A model generated the notes under the pieces. It had not been told where the DNA came from. It did not search any database and saw only the letters and a program-made list of their open reading frames with translations. From Flavobacterium sandaracinum (lineage in GTDB: Bacteria > Bacteroidota > Bacteroidia > Flavobacteriales > Flavobacteriaceae), in assembly GCF_004349135.1 (NCBI RefSeq), contig NZ_SMFN01000002.1, forward strand, positions 280,318 to 344,317: a stretch of 64,000 nt of DNA, given 5' to 3'. This document shows, one piece after another, positions 26,044 to 35,357 of the stretch; within the stretch, counting starts at the first letter, position 1; each line of letters starts with the position of its first letter. The translations under genes and the position numbers were made by a program.

Positions 26044-27336
26044 ATGAATAAAATATACAATCCAAAACCAGAAACGTGGTCATCAATTTTAGAACGGCCA
26101 ACAAAAACGGTAGATGATATTGAAGCTACGGTAAAAGAGATTTTCAAGGAAGTTCAGAAAAAAGGGGATGCCGCTGTAGCCAAATATACATCGCTTTTTG
26201 ATGGCGCTTCGGTGTCCAATATTGAAGTTTCAAAAGCGGAGATTGAGGCTGCTATCGCTACTGTTTCGAATGAATTAAAAGCTGCAATTGCATTAGCAAA
26301 AGAAAATATAACCAAATTTCATACGGCTCAAAAAACAAATCGAGTAGAAGTAGAAACGATTGAAGGCGTGAACTGCTGGCAAGAAAAAAGACCAATCCAG
26401 AAAGTAGGATTGTACATTCCTGGTGGAACAGCACCTTTATTTTCAACAGTGTTGATGCTTGCTGTTCCAGCAGAAATTGCAGGATGCAATGAGATTGTAT
26501 TGTGTTCACCACCAGATAAAAACGGAAATATAAATCCCGCCATTTTGTTTGCTGCAAATTTATGTGGGGTTACTAAAATTTTAAAAGTGGGCGGAATTCA
26601 AGCTATCGCTGGAATGACTTTTGGGACAGAAACGATTCCTAAAGTATATAAAATCTTTGGGCCTGGAAATCAATTTGTGACTGTGGCTAAACAATTGGCT
26701 ACACAATTTGGCGTGGCGATCGATATGCCCGCAGGTCCATCGGAATTATTAATTGTTGCTGATGATACTGCAGTTCCAGCCTTTGTAGCTTCGGATTTAT
26801 TGTCTCAAGCTGAACACGGAGCGGACAGTCAGGTGATTTTAGTTACTACATCCAGAAAATTAATTGATGCGGTAGAAAAGGAAGTTCAAATCCAAATGGA
26901 AGTTTTACCTAGAAAAATAATCGCAGAAAAAGCGATTGCGAATTCTAAATTAATTTTTGTCGAAAACGACAAAATTGCTTTGGATTTAATCAACGAATAC
27001 GGACCGGAACACTTCATTATTTGTTCTGAATTTGATGATTTTTATAGCAATGGTGTTTGCAATGCAGGATCTGTTTTCATTGGAAATTTCACTCCAGAAA
27101 GCGCGGGTGATTATGCTTCAGGAACCAATCATACGTTGCCGACTAACGGTTATGCAAAAAATTACAGTGGTGTAAATCTGGATAGTTTCACGAAGGCGAT
27201 GACTTTCCAAAAAATAACAGAAAAAGGAATACAAAACATTGGTAAAGCTATAGAAATCATGGCAGAAGCCGAAGGTTTACAAGCACATAAAAATGCAGTT
27301 ACATTACGATTAAAAGCGATTGAAGATGGAAAATAA
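26044..27336 (+). CDS. hisD: Histidinol dehydrogenase
   Basis: 430 residues from ATG 26044; an in-frame GTG at 26017 would run into the spacer repeat and is rejected. Signatures include VGLYIPGGTAPLFSTVLML, MPAGPSELLIVADD, SQAEHGADSQ (zinc and catalytic region) and EYGPEHFI with ASGTNHTLPT. The enzyme oxidises histidinol to histidine in two NAD-dependent steps, the last reactions of the pathway. hisC starts 11 bases before its stop codon, so the two are translationally coupled. Confidence 0.97.
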   Translation: MNKIYNPKPETWSSILERPTKTVDDIEATVKEIFKEVQKKGDAAVAKYTSLFDGASVSNIEVSKAEIEAAIATVSNELKAAIALAKENITKFHTAQKTNRVEVETIEGVNCWQEKRPIQKVGLYIPGGTAPLFSTVLMLAVPAEIAGCNEIVLCSPPDKNGNINPAILFAANLCGVTKILKVGGIQAIAGMTFGTETIPKVYKIFGPGNQFVTVAKQLATQFGVAIDMPAGPSELLIVADDTAVPAFVASDLLSQAEHGADSQVILVTTSRKLIDAVEKEVQIQMEVLPRKIIAEKAIANSKLIFVENDKIALDLINEYGPEHFIICSEFDDFYSNGVCNAGSVFIGNFTPESAGDYASGTNHTLPTNGYAKNYSGVNLDSFTKAMTFQKITEKGIQNIGKAIEIMAEAEGLQAHKNAVTLRLKAIEDGK

Positions 27337-28375
27337 TTTCGATATAAATAATTTGGTTCGGGAGAACGTAAAATCAATGAAACCCTATTCGTCAGCTCGT
27401 GATGAATTTGAGGATTTTGATACTGCAGATATGATTTTTTTGGATGCCAATGAAAATCCGTTTGAAAATGGAGTAAATCGTTATCCAGATCCACAACAAT
27501 TGAGTGTGAAAGAAGTTTTAGCAAAACAAAAATTTGTCAAAACCAATCAAATTTTGCTAGGAAATGGAAGTGATGAAGTACTGGATTTGTTATTCAGAGC
27601 TTTTTGTGAACCAAAAACAGATAACGTAATCACTTTGCCACCAACCTATGGAATGTATGGTGTTTTAGCTAATATCAATGCAGTAGAAAACAAAGAAGTT
27701 TTACTTTCGGATGATTTTCAACCGCAAATTGAGAAAATTATGGAAGCTGTAAATGAACACACTAAAATCATCTTCTTGTGTTCTCCAAATAACCCAACTG
27801 GGAATTCGTTTTCAGATGAAAGTGTTGCGTATCTGTTGCAAAATTTCAAAGGTTTGGTCGTAATTGATGAAGCTTATATTGACTTTTCGAAAAAAGAAAG
27901 CTGGAGTAATGAATTAGATGAATATCCAAATTTAGTTATTACACAAACTTTATCAAAAGCGTATGGTTTGGCAGGAATTAGATTGGGGATTTGTTATGCT
28001 TCTGCTGAAATAATTTCGGTTTTAAATAAAATAAAACCACCGTATAATGTAAATGAATTAACTCAAAAAAGAGCTTTAGAACGACTGGACAAACCAGAAA
28101 AAATAAAATCTGAAATCGAATCTATTATAACACAAAGGTCAGTGTTACTTAAAGTATTACTTGATGTAGATTTTGTCGAAAAAATTTTTCCAACCGAAGC
28201 CAATTTTATTTTGGTAAAAGTAGATGATGCCAATAAAAGATATGCAGAGTTGATTGCAAAAGGAATTGTAATCAGAAATAGAACAACCCAACCGTTATGC
28301 AATAATTGCTTGCGTTTTACTGTTGGAACAGAACAAGAAAATATGAAATTAATTGAGGTGTTAAAGCAACTTTAA
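27326..28375 (+). CDS. hisC: Histidinol-phosphate aminotransferase
   Basis: 349 residues from ATG 27326, overlapping hisD by 11 bases. This is a PLP-dependent class I/II aminotransferase: the PLP lysine is Lys211 in TQTLSKAYGLAGIRLG. The cofactor contacts FLCSPNNPTGN and VIDEAYIDF are also present, and the C-terminus NCLRFTVGTEQEN is typical. It converts imidazole-acetol phosphate to histidinol phosphate. Confidence 0.96.
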   Translation: MENNFDINNLVRENVKSMKPYSSARDEFEDFDTADMIFLDANENPFENGVNRYPDPQQLSVKEVLAKQKFVKTNQILLGNGSDEVLDLLFRAFCEPKTDNVITLPPTYGMYGVLANINAVENKEVLLSDDFQPQIEKIMEAVNEHTKIIFLCSPNNPTGNSFSDESVAYLLQNFKGLVVIDEAYIDFSKKESWSNELDEYPNLVITQTLSKAYGLAGIRLGICYASAEIISVLNKIKPPYNVNELTQKRALERLDKPEKIKSEIESIITQRSVLLKVLLDVDFVEKIFPTEANFILVKVDDANKRYAELIAKGIVIRNRTTQPLCNNCLRFTVGTEQENMKLIEVLKQL

Positions 28376-28399
28376 AACCTTAAACTTTAAACTATTTTA

Positions 28400-29536
28400 A
28401 TGAAAAAAATACTTTTTATAGATCGAGACGGAACAATGGTTTTGGAACCAAATGATTATCAACTGGACAGTTTTGGAAAATTAGAATTTTATCCAAATGC
28501 CTTTCAATATTTGGGTAAAATAGCTAAAGAATTGGATTTTGAATTGGTAATGGTGACCAATCAAGATGGTTTAGGAACCGATTCTCATCCTGAAATTAAC
28601 TTTTGGCCAGTACATAATTTAATTATGAAAGCTTTTGAAAATGAAGGAGTGGTTTTCAAAGAAGTGTTTATCGACAAGACTTTTCCTTACCAAAATGTAC
28701 CAACTCGCAAGCCTGGTACAGCTATGTTGACACAATATATTGACAATTCTGAATATGATTTGGAAAACTCATTCGTAATTGGAGATAGAATAACCGATGT
28801 AGAATTGGCAAAAAACTTGGGTTCAAAAGCGATCTTCATTAACAGAGATGAAGCGTTGGGTGGTGATGAAATAGCTTCAAAAAGACATGAATTGGATTTG
28901 GTTATTGCATTGCAAACTACAGAATGGAAAACTATTTATGAGTTTTTGAAATTAGAAGAACGTTCTGCTTCAATTGAAAGAAAAACCAATGAAACGGATA
29001 TTTTTATCAAGTTGAATTTGGATGGAACTGGAAAAAGTAAAATTGAAACCGGAATTGCTTTTTTTGACCACATGCTCGACCAAATTGCGCGCCACGGACA
29101 AATGGATTTGGAGATTCTTGTAAAAGGAGATCTAGAAGTCGATGAACACCACACAATTGAAGATACAGCTATTGCTTTAGGAGAAGTTTTTGCAAAAGCC
29201 TTAGGCAACAAATTGGGAATTGAGCGTTATGGTTTTTGTTTGCCCATGGATGATTGTTTGGCACAAGTAGCGATTGATTTTGGAGGAAGAAATTGGCTGG
29301 TTTGGGAAACCGAATTCAAACGTGAAATGGTAGGTAAAATGCCAACGGAGATGTTTTTCCACTTTTTTAAATCATTCTCAGATGGAGCCAAAGCGAATAT
29401 CAATATCAAAGCAGAAGGAACGAACGAGCATCACAAGATAGAAGCTATTTTTAAAGCTTTTGCAAAAGCAATAAAAGTTGCAGTGAAACGCGATACAGAA
29501 AAGATGATTTTGCCATCAACAAAAGGAATGTTGTAA
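28400..29536 (+). CDS. hisB: Bifunctional histidinol-phosphatase / imidazoleglycerol-phosphate dehydratase
   Basis: 378 residues. The N-terminal HAD phosphatase domain (about 1-165) has FIDRDGTM with the nucleophile Asp and the [13 protein letters not shown] motif. The C-terminal dehydratase domain (about 185-378) has the Mn-binding DEHHTIED and EHHKIE histidine motifs. It therefore covers two steps of the pathway in one protein, as in enterobacteria and Bacteroidota. Confidence 0.97.
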   Translation: MKKILFIDRDGTMVLEPNDYQLDSFGKLEFYPNAFQYLGKIAKELDFELVMVTNQDGLGTDSHPEINFWPVHNLIMKAFENEGVVFKEVFIDKTFPYQNVPTRKPGTAMLTQYIDNSEYDLENSFVIGDRITDVELAKNLGSKAIFINRDEALGGDEIASKRHELDLVIALQTTEWKTIYEFLKLEERSASIERKTNETDIFIKLNLDGTGKSKIETGIAFFDHMLDQIARHGQMDLEILVKGDLEVDEHHTIEDTAIALGEVFAKALGNKLGIERYGFCLPMDDCLAQVAIDFGGRNWLVWETEFKREMVGKMPTEMFFHFFKSFSDGAKANINIKAEGTNEHHKIEAIFKAFAKAIKVAVKRDTEKMILPSTKGML

Positions 29537-29612
29537 AATTGTTTAAAGTTTAACGTTTAAGGTTGACTCGAGCAACTTTAAACTTTAAACTTTAAAATTG
29601 AAACAAAAGCTA
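29537..29612. repeat. TTTAAAG/CTTTAAA palindromic spacer between hisB and hisH
   Basis: GTTTAAAGTTTAACGTTTAA on the left is imperfectly complementary to ACTTTAAACTTTAAACTTTA on the right, with GACTCGAG between. The 24-bp hisC-hisB spacer has the same TTAAACTTTAAAC word. Confidence 0.6.
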
Positions 29613-29613
29613 A

Positions 29614-30201
29614 ATGAAAATAGTAATTATAAATTACGGAGCAGGAAATATTCAAAGCATTATGTTTGCCATAGAACGATTGGGTTTTCAAGCTGTTTTA
29701 AGCAACGATTGGAAGGAAATCAAAGCTGCCGATAAAGTGATTTTTCCGGGTGTTGGCGAAGCAAGTTCTGCCATGCGAATGCTAGTAGATAGCGGTCTTG
29801 ATGTGTTAATTCCAACTTTAAAACAACCCGTTTTGGGGATTTGTTTGGGGATGCAATTGATGTGCAACAAATCAGAAGAAGGAAATACCACAGGTTTAGG
29901 TATTTTTGATGTTGATGTGATTAAATTTACACCAAAAGTAAAAGTGCCTCAAATGGGTTGGAACCAAATTTATAATTTGAAATCGGATTTATTCAAAGGA
30001 ATTTCTGAAAATGAATATATGTATTTAGTGCATAGTTTTTATGCGCCAAATTGCCCCGAAGCTATCGCTACAACGAATTATGAAGTAGAATATGCCTCGG
30101 CTTTGCAAAAAGATAATTTTTATGGAACACAATTTCACCCCGAAAAAAGTGGTGATGTTGGAGAGAAAATTTTGGGAAATTTTCTCAAATTGAATGATTG
30201 A
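29614..30201 (+). CDS. hisH: Imidazole glycerol phosphate synthase, glutamine amidotransferase subunit
   Basis: 195 residues. This is a class I glutamine amidotransferase with the catalytic triad Cys77 (LGICLGMQL), His175 and Glu177 (QFHPEKSG). It supplies ammonia to HisF, and both subunits are encoded in the same operon. VIFPGVGEASSAM forms the oxyanion strand typical of HisH. Confidence 0.96.
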   Translation: MKIVIINYGAGNIQSIMFAIERLGFQAVLSNDWKEIKAADKVIFPGVGEASSAMRMLVDSGLDVLIPTLKQPVLGICLGMQLMCNKSEEGNTTGLGIFDVDVIKFTPKVKVPQMGWNQIYNLKSDLFKGISENEYMYLVHSFYAPNCPEAIATTNYEVEYASALQKDNFYGTQFHPEKSGDVGEKILGNFLKLND

Positions 30202-30290
30202 AAAATTTAAATATTGAAAAATTAAGGGAACGAATACTTCTTAATTTCCAATCTTTAAATTATTGAATTTTTAAATCTTTAAATTAAAAA
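30202..30290. repeat. Palindromic AT-rich spacer between hisH and hisA
   Basis: GAAAAATTTAAATATTGAAA on the left is imperfectly complementary to TTAAATTATTGAATTTTTAA on the right; a GGGAACGAATACTTC island lies between them. It resembles the spacer at 5096-5175. Confidence 0.5.
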
Positions 30291-30291
30291 A

Positions 30292-31014
30292 ATGAGAATA
30301 ATACCAGCAATAGATATCATCGACGGAAAATGTGTTCGCTTGTCGAAAGGCGATTACAATACCAAAATCATATACAATGAAAATCCACTTGAAGTAGCGA
30401 AATCATTCGAAGCCCATGGAATCGAATACTTGCATTTGGTTGATTTAGACGGTGCAAAGTCAAGCCAAATTGTGAACTACAAAATTTTGGAACAAATTGC
30501 GACGCAAACCAAACTAAAAATTGATTTTGGTGGCGGATTAAAATCGGATGCCGATTTGAAGATTGCTTTCGAAAGTGGTGCTAATCAAATTACCGGTGGA
30601 AGTATTGCTGTTAAAAACAGAGCGATTTTTGAAAAATGGATTGCTGAATACGGTTCTGATAAAATCATTTTGGGAGCAGATGCTACTAATGAAAAAGTAG
30701 CGGTTTCTGGTTGGTTAGAAGATTCAAATGAGGATTTGATTCCGTTTGTCCAAGAGTATCAAAACAAAGGAATTCAGTATGTAATTTGTACGGATATCGC
30801 AAAAGACGGCATGCTTGAAGGACCAAGTTTTGATTTATATGCTAAAATTTTGGCGGAAGCCAAAGGAATAAAATTGATTGCTTCGGGAGGAATATCTACT
30901 TTTGATGAATTGCCTAAATTAGCTGAATTAGGTTGTGAAGGAACAATAATTGGAAAAGCAATTTACGAAGGACGAATTAGTTTAAAGCAATTAGAGAATT
31001 ATATAATAAAATAG
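30292..31014 (+). CDS. hisA: Phosphoribosylformimino-AICAR phosphate isomerase
   Basis: 240 residues forming a (beta/alpha)8 barrel. The catalytic Asp8 lies in [14 protein letters not shown], and the second half has [10 protein letters not shown] and [14 protein letters not shown] with the second catalytic Asp. Phosphate-binding loops DFGGGLKS and ASGGIS are present. It opens the ribose ring of ProFAR, the step before HisHF. Confidence 0.96.
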   Translation: MRIIPAIDIIDGKCVRLSKGDYNTKIIYNENPLEVAKSFEAHGIEYLHLVDLDGAKSSQIVNYKILEQIATQTKLKIDFGGGLKSDADLKIAFESGANQITGGSIAVKNRAIFEKWIAEYGSDKIILGADATNEKVAVSGWLEDSNEDLIPFVQEYQNKGIQYVICTDIAKDGMLEGPSFDLYAKILAEAKGIKLIASGGISTFDELPKLAELGCEGTIIGKAIYEGRISLKQLENYIIK

Positions 31015-31103
31015 ATTATTTCACAAAGGCACACAAAGAAAATGCAACGATTCTAAGAGAATTTTGTGAATCTCTGTGAAATCTTCGTGAATCTCTGTGT
31101 AAC
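31015..31103. repeat. CTCTGTGAAATC phrase repeat between hisA and hisF
   Basis: GAATCTCTGTGAAATCTTCG and GAATCTCTGTGTAAC are direct repeats; TTTCACAAAGGCACACAAAG lies inverted to them on the left. The reading frame of hisF is open through this repeat, but it is not coding. Confidence 0.55.
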
Positions 31104-31113
31104 AATAAAAAAT

Positions 31114-31869
31114 ATGCTTACAAAAAGAATTATCCCTTGTCTAGATATAAAAAATGGACGTACCGTCAAAGGTGTAAATTTTGTAGATTTGCGTGACGCC
31201 GGCGATCCGGTGGAATTAGCTAAAATATATTCAGATGAAGGTGCTGATGAATTGGTTTTCTTGGATATTTCAGCAACGGAAGAGAGAAGAAAAACCTTAG
31301 TTGATTTGGTTCGTAAAGTAGCTTCGACAATTAATATTCCATTCACTGTAGGAGGAGGAATTTCATCTGTTTCGGATGTAGAAGTATTGTTGCAAAATGG
31401 TGCGGATAAGGTTTCTATTAATTCATCGGCAGTGAAAAACCCGCAGTTGATAAATGATTTGGCACAAAAATTTGGCAGCCAATGTGTGGTTGTTGCAATA
31501 GATGCCAAACAAATTGATGGGCAATGGATCGTTCATTTAGTGGGTGGAAAAGTGCCAACCGAATTGAATTTATTTGATTGGGCAAAAGAAGTAGAAGAAC
31601 GTGGAGCAGGCGAGATCCTATTTACCTCAATGGATAATGATGGAACTAAAAACGGGTTTGCTAATGAAGCTTTGGCCAGACTTTCGGAATTAGTAAATAT
31701 TCCGATTATCGCTTCTGGTGGTGCGGGAAACATTCAGCATTTTGTAGACACTTTTTTGGATGGAAAAGCTGATGCAGCATTAGCAGCAAGCGTATTTCAT
31801 TTTAAAGAAATTGAAATAAAAACATTAAAAACAGCGCTTAAAAACAACAATATCGAAGTACGTATGTAA
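31114..31869 (+). CDS. hisF: Imidazole glycerol phosphate synthase, cyclase subunit
   Basis: 251 residues from ATG 31114, giving the invariant N-terminus [16 protein letters not shown] with catalytic Asp11. The frame is open upstream to 31066, but that part is spacer repeat. The second catalytic Asp is in [13 protein letters not shown]. Phosphate loops VGGGIS and ASGGAGN are present. It cyclises the intermediate using ammonia from HisH and releases AICAR. Confidence 0.96.
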   Translation: MLTKRIIPCLDIKNGRTVKGVNFVDLRDAGDPVELAKIYSDEGADELVFLDISATEERRKTLVDLVRKVASTINIPFTVGGGISSVSDVEVLLQNGADKVSINSSAVKNPQLINDLAQKFGSQCVVVAIDAKQIDGQWIVHLVGGKVPTELNLFDWAKEVEERGAGEILFTSMDNDGTKNGFANEALARLSELVNIPIIASGGAGNIQHFVDTFLDGKADAALAASVFHFKEIEIKTLKTALKNNNIEVRM

Positions 31870-31965
31870 GTAATAAGTTTTAAGTATGAATTATTAAGGT
31901 TAAACTACTTAATATTTTACAACTTAGCACTTACGACTTAATATTTACGACTTAATACTTAAAAA
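31870..31965. repeat. TAAGT/ACTTA phrase repeat between hisF and hisI
   Basis: GTAAGTAATAAGTTTTAAGT on the left is imperfectly complementary to words such as CACTTACGACTTAATATTTA and ACGACTTAATACTTAAAA on the right; the ACGACTTAATA word itself is repeated directly. Confidence 0.6.
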
Positions 31966-31966
31966 T

Positions 31967-32572
31967 ATGAACATAGATTTCTCAAAAAATACAGATGGAT
32001 TAATTCCAGCCATAATTCAAGATAGCGAAACCAAAACAGTTTTGATGTTGGGTTTTATGAATGCCGAAGCGTATCAAAAAACGATTGACACTAAAAAAGT
32101 TACTTTTTATAGTAGAACGAAACAAAGACTTTGGACAAAAGGAGAGGAAAGTGGGAACTTTTTGAATCTGATTGACATCAAAAATGACTGCGATAACGAT
32201 ACGTTGTTGATTCAGGTAAGACCAGAAGGACCAACGTGTCACAAAGGAACTGATACGTGCTGGAATGGCGAAAACAAAGCAGATTATGGCTTTATTTCAG
32301 ATTTGGAAAATACCATCCAACTTCGAAGAGAAAATGCGGATTCTGAGAAAAGTTATGTGGCTTCCTTATTCAAATTAGGGATGAACAAAATTGCTCAAAA
32401 AGTAGGCGAGGAAGCGATAGAAGTTGTAATCGAGGCAAAAGATGATAACGACGATTTGTTTTTAGAAGAAAGTGCCGATTTACTTTTTCATTATCTTATC
32501 TTGTTGCAAGCCAAAGGATTTAAACTAAATGATGTTATTGAAGTTTTAAAAAGCCGTCAAAAGAAAAATTAG
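31967..32572 (+). CDS. hisIE: Bifunctional phosphoribosyl-AMP cyclohydrolase / phosphoribosyl-ATP pyrophosphatase
   Basis: 201 residues. The HisI domain (about 1-105) has the metal and zinc sites: YSRTKQRLWTKGEESG, IKNDCDNDTLLIQV and GPTCHKGTDTCW. The HisE domain (about 112-201) has ASLFKLGMNKIAQKVGEEAIEVVIEA with its acidic Mg-binding helix. It performs steps 2 and 3 of histidine synthesis. This is the last gene of the operon; a terminator follows 21 bases after the stop. Confidence 0.96.
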   Translation: MNIDFSKNTDGLIPAIIQDSETKTVLMLGFMNAEAYQKTIDTKKVTFYSRTKQRLWTKGEESGNFLNLIDIKNDCDNDTLLIQVRPEGPTCHKGTDTCWNGENKADYGFISDLENTIQLRRENADSEKSYVASLFKLGMNKIAQKVGEEAIEVVIEAKDDNDDLFLEESADLLFHYLILLQAKGFKLNDVIEVLKSRQKKN

Positions 32573-32593
32573 TATATTTAAATTTCATTTATA

Positions 32594-32638
32594 AAAACCC
32601 AGTAGCAAAATTGATTCGCTATTGGGTTTTCTTTTTTC
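32594..32638 (+). terminator. his operon terminator
   Basis: AAAACCCAGTAGC pairs with GCTATTGGGTTTT (one G-T pair), followed by a T-rich tract. Confidence 0.88.
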
Positions 32639-32696
32639 TTTTATTTCCAAATGCAATCCACTATATTTACTATTATTTAAAAATTTAAAGTAGCGC

Positions 32697-33842
32697 ATGC
32701 AAGTAATGAATTCAGATAATACCACATTTAATACTGATTTAAACAATTCTACAATAAATACTGGGCTGCATATAATCCTGACTACTGATGAAGATGATGC
32801 GCGACCGGTATATATTTCTGGAAATTTTAATAATTGGCGCACACAGGACAAAGAATTTTTGATGGAGAAAATAGGAAACAGTTCGTATCATTATAAATTT
32901 TCGCACGATTTTGACTACCCACTTGAGCTTTTGTATAAATTTACAAAAGGGGATTGGAGTGAAGTAGAGATTGATAGTCATGGAAATAGAACCGAAAATC
33001 GTTCAACATTAGCACATACCGGCATTCAAAAGGAACATGTAGCACGATGGAGAAAAAACTGGTTGCCTTTTAAACAATCCTTTTTGCCTCAAGTGCAGCT
33101 GATATCAGATGAATTTGAGATTCCGCAATTGAACAAAACCAGAAAGATTTGGGCACTTTTACCACATGATTATGACAACTCAGGTGAGAGTTATCCTGTG
33201 ATGTATTTACAAGATGCTCAAAATTTATTCAATGAAATAGCTGAGTTTGGCAATTGGGAAATTGATAAAAAATTAGCAGTAATGTCCGAGTATAAAATTG
33301 GAAAAATTATTATTATTGCTATAGAACACGCCGAAGAAGATCGCATAAAAGAATACAATGTCGGGAAAACTGTTTTGGGAAAAGGGCAAGGTAAAAAATA
33401 CATTCGCTTTGTAACAGACACTTTAAAACCCTATGTAGACAGTCATTTTAGAACTAAAAAGGAACGTGAATTCACAGGAATTGGAGGAAGCTCTATGGGT
33501 GGATTGGTTAGTATTTTTAGCGGATTGAGAAACCCAGAAGTATTTGGAAAATTAATGATCTTTTCGCCTTCATTGTGGGTCGTTCCAGAATTAAAAATCG
33601 ACCCAAAGAAAAAAGATACCGCTGACACAAAAGTATATTTATACGCTGGAGGTGATGAAAGTAAAACTATGATAGGTCATATAAATAAGTTTCAGAATGA
33701 TTTGATTTCAAATGAATTTGTAAAAGAAAAATCGAATATTAATTTAAGTATAAACAGGCAAGGTAAACATAGTGAAACGTATTGGAGTGATGAATTTCCT
33801 AAAGCTATTGAATGGTTATTTTTTAATACAAAAAACAGCTAG
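32697..33842 (+). CDS. Esterase with N-terminal carbohydrate-binding-like domain
   Basis: 381 residues (ATG 32697; an in-frame ATG at 32706 is possible). Residues about 20-105 form a CBM20/48-like beta sandwich: VYISGNFNNWR, then YHYKFSHDF and YKFTKGDWSEVEID. Residues about 120-381 are an alpha/beta hydrolase of the Fes/esterase D class: the nucleophile elbow is GIGGSSMGGL, and a late GKHSETYW supplies the His. No signal peptide is visible, so it is probably cytoplasmic. Related enzymes cleave trilactone siderophores or sugar esters; the substrate here is unknown. Confidence 0.85.
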   Translation: MQVMNSDNTTFNTDLNNSTINTGLHIILTTDEDDARPVYISGNFNNWRTQDKEFLMEKIGNSSYHYKFSHDFDYPLELLYKFTKGDWSEVEIDSHGNRTENRSTLAHTGIQKEHVARWRKNWLPFKQSFLPQVQLISDEFEIPQLNKTRKIWALLPHDYDNSGESYPVMYLQDAQNLFNEIAEFGNWEIDKKLAVMSEYKIGKIIIIAIEHAEEDRIKEYNVGKTVLGKGQGKKYIRFVTDTLKPYVDSHFRTKKEREFTGIGGSSMGGLVSIFSGLRNPEVFGKLMIFSPSLWVVPELKIDPKKKDTADTKVYLYAGGDESKTMIGHINKFQNDLISNEFVKEKSNINLSINRQGKHSETYWSDEFPKAIEWLFFNTKNS

Positions 33843-33920
33843 AGAAGCGATTTATTAAATTAAAATAAATATCATATAATGCTCTTGCATTTAATTAGTT
33901 AGCCTAAAAAAATAAAGAAA

Positions 33921-35354
33921 ATGAAAACAACAATAATTAGAAATCCAGATGATTTTTCAGGCACCATTTTAATTCCTGTTTTTGAAACGTACTCAAAAAG
34001 TATCGTTCCCATTGTATTCAATGGTTTAGAAATTTCTTCAAAAGTTTTTTATGGTAAAAAAGATTCTCATTATGTAGCTGAAGCAAATCACACTACGTAC
34101 ATTTTCATTGGATTGGGAAAAACTATAGATTATAAATCTTTGAAAACTATTTTTCGCCGTATTTCATCGAAGCAAAAAGATAGTTTTAGTTCCAATGTAG
34201 GTTTAGTTATTCCGGTAGAATTCGTTGAAAATCAGATTGAAGCTGTGGTTTCAGGTTTGCTTTTGGGAACGTATGATTTAGGTCATTTTAAATTAGACAA
34301 AAAAAATCATCCATTTTTAGAACCTGATTTTAATTTGAGTTTGATTTCTGATAAAGATCATTTGGCTGCAGCCAAAAAAGGAATTAAAATTGCCAAAGCA
34401 CAATTAGCAACATATAGTTTGGTCGATTTGCCACCGAACACTGTTAATCCAAAATATCTGGCAAAATGGGCTAAAGAAACAGGAGATCAATATGGATTTG
34501 AGGTGGAAGTCTTGGGCTACGATGCTTCAAAAATTGTTGGATTAGGTGCTTTTTTAGCGGTAGGAAAAGGAAGTGAAAATGAGCCTCAGTTTATTATCAT
34601 GAATTACACACCTAAAGTAGTAGTGCCAAACCTAAAACATGTTGGATTAGTGGGAAAAGGAATCACTTTTGACACGGGAGGACTGAATATCAAAACGGCA
34701 GGAATGCTTCACATGAAGTGTGATATGGCTGGAGGTGGCGCTGTTTTTGGGGCGATGCAACTAATTGCTGATTTACAATTACCTGTAAAAGTAACGGCAA
34801 TTGTACCTTGTGCCGAAAATGCTGTCGACGCAAAATCATTTTTGCCAAGTGACGTAATTCACAGTTATAGCGGACATTCAATAGAAATAATTGATACAGA
34901 TGCTGAAGGCAGACTTGTTTTGGCCGATGGATTGTCCTATTTGATTAAAAATTTCGACCCGGAATATATCGTTGATATTGCTACACTTACTGGAAGCAGC
35001 GTGGCTACACTTGGCTTTGAATGTGGTGCTTTGTTTACCAACAACGAAGAAATGGCTAAGAAGTTACAAGAAAATGGAGACGCCATTGGAGAACGTTTGT
35101 GGCCATTACCACTTTGGGATGTATATAAATCTGACATAGAAAGTGATATTGCCGATGTCAAGAACTTTAGCGGAAAAGCCGTTGCAGGAGCCATAAGTGC
35201 GGCTAAATTTTTAGAATATTTTACGCAAGAACATAAAGCTTGGGCACATCTTGATGTGGCTGGAGTAGCTTTTGGCGATGATGAATTTGCTAAAACTAAG
35301 CATGCAACAGCATTTGGTGTCCATTTATTAACTAAATTCATTGAAAATTTATAA
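33921..35354 (+). CDS. Leucyl aminopeptidase family protein (M17)
   Basis: 477 residues. The C-terminal catalytic domain has the M17 signatures: GKGITFDTGGLNIK (metal-binding Lys and Asp), MKCDMAGGGAVFGAM, and IIDTDAEGRLVLADGL, the NTDAEGR-type motif with Asp, Glu and Arg of the dizinc site. The N-terminal domain (about 1-150) is divergent, as usual. It removes N-terminal residues from peptides in the cytoplasm. The ATP-grasp gene follows three bases after its stop, so the two are almost certainly co-expressed. Confidence 0.93.
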   Translation: MKTTIIRNPDDFSGTILIPVFETYSKSIVPIVFNGLEISSKVFYGKKDSHYVAEANHTTYIFIGLGKTIDYKSLKTIFRRISSKQKDSFSSNVGLVIPVEFVENQIEAVVSGLLLGTYDLGHFKLDKKNHPFLEPDFNLSLISDKDHLAAAKKGIKIAKAQLATYSLVDLPPNTVNPKYLAKWAKETGDQYGFEVEVLGYDASKIVGLGAFLAVGKGSENEPQFIIMNYTPKVVVPNLKHVGLVGKGITFDTGGLNIKTAGMLHMKCDMAGGGAVFGAMQLIADLQLPVKVTAIVPCAENAVDAKSFLPSDVIHSYSGHSIEIIDTDAEGRLVLADGLSYLIKNFDPEYIVDIATLTGSSVATLGFECGALFTNNEEMAKKLQENGDAIGERLWPLPLWDVYKSDIESDIADVKNFSGKAVAGAISAAKFLEYFTQEHKAWAHLDVAGVAFGDDEFAKTKHATAFGVHLLTKFIENL

Positions 35355-35357
35355 CCT

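Noticed and set aside
25957..31966. CRISPR-like array in the his operon spacers
   Set aside because: The repeats differ from spacer to spacer, are not evenly spaced and have no cas genes nearby.
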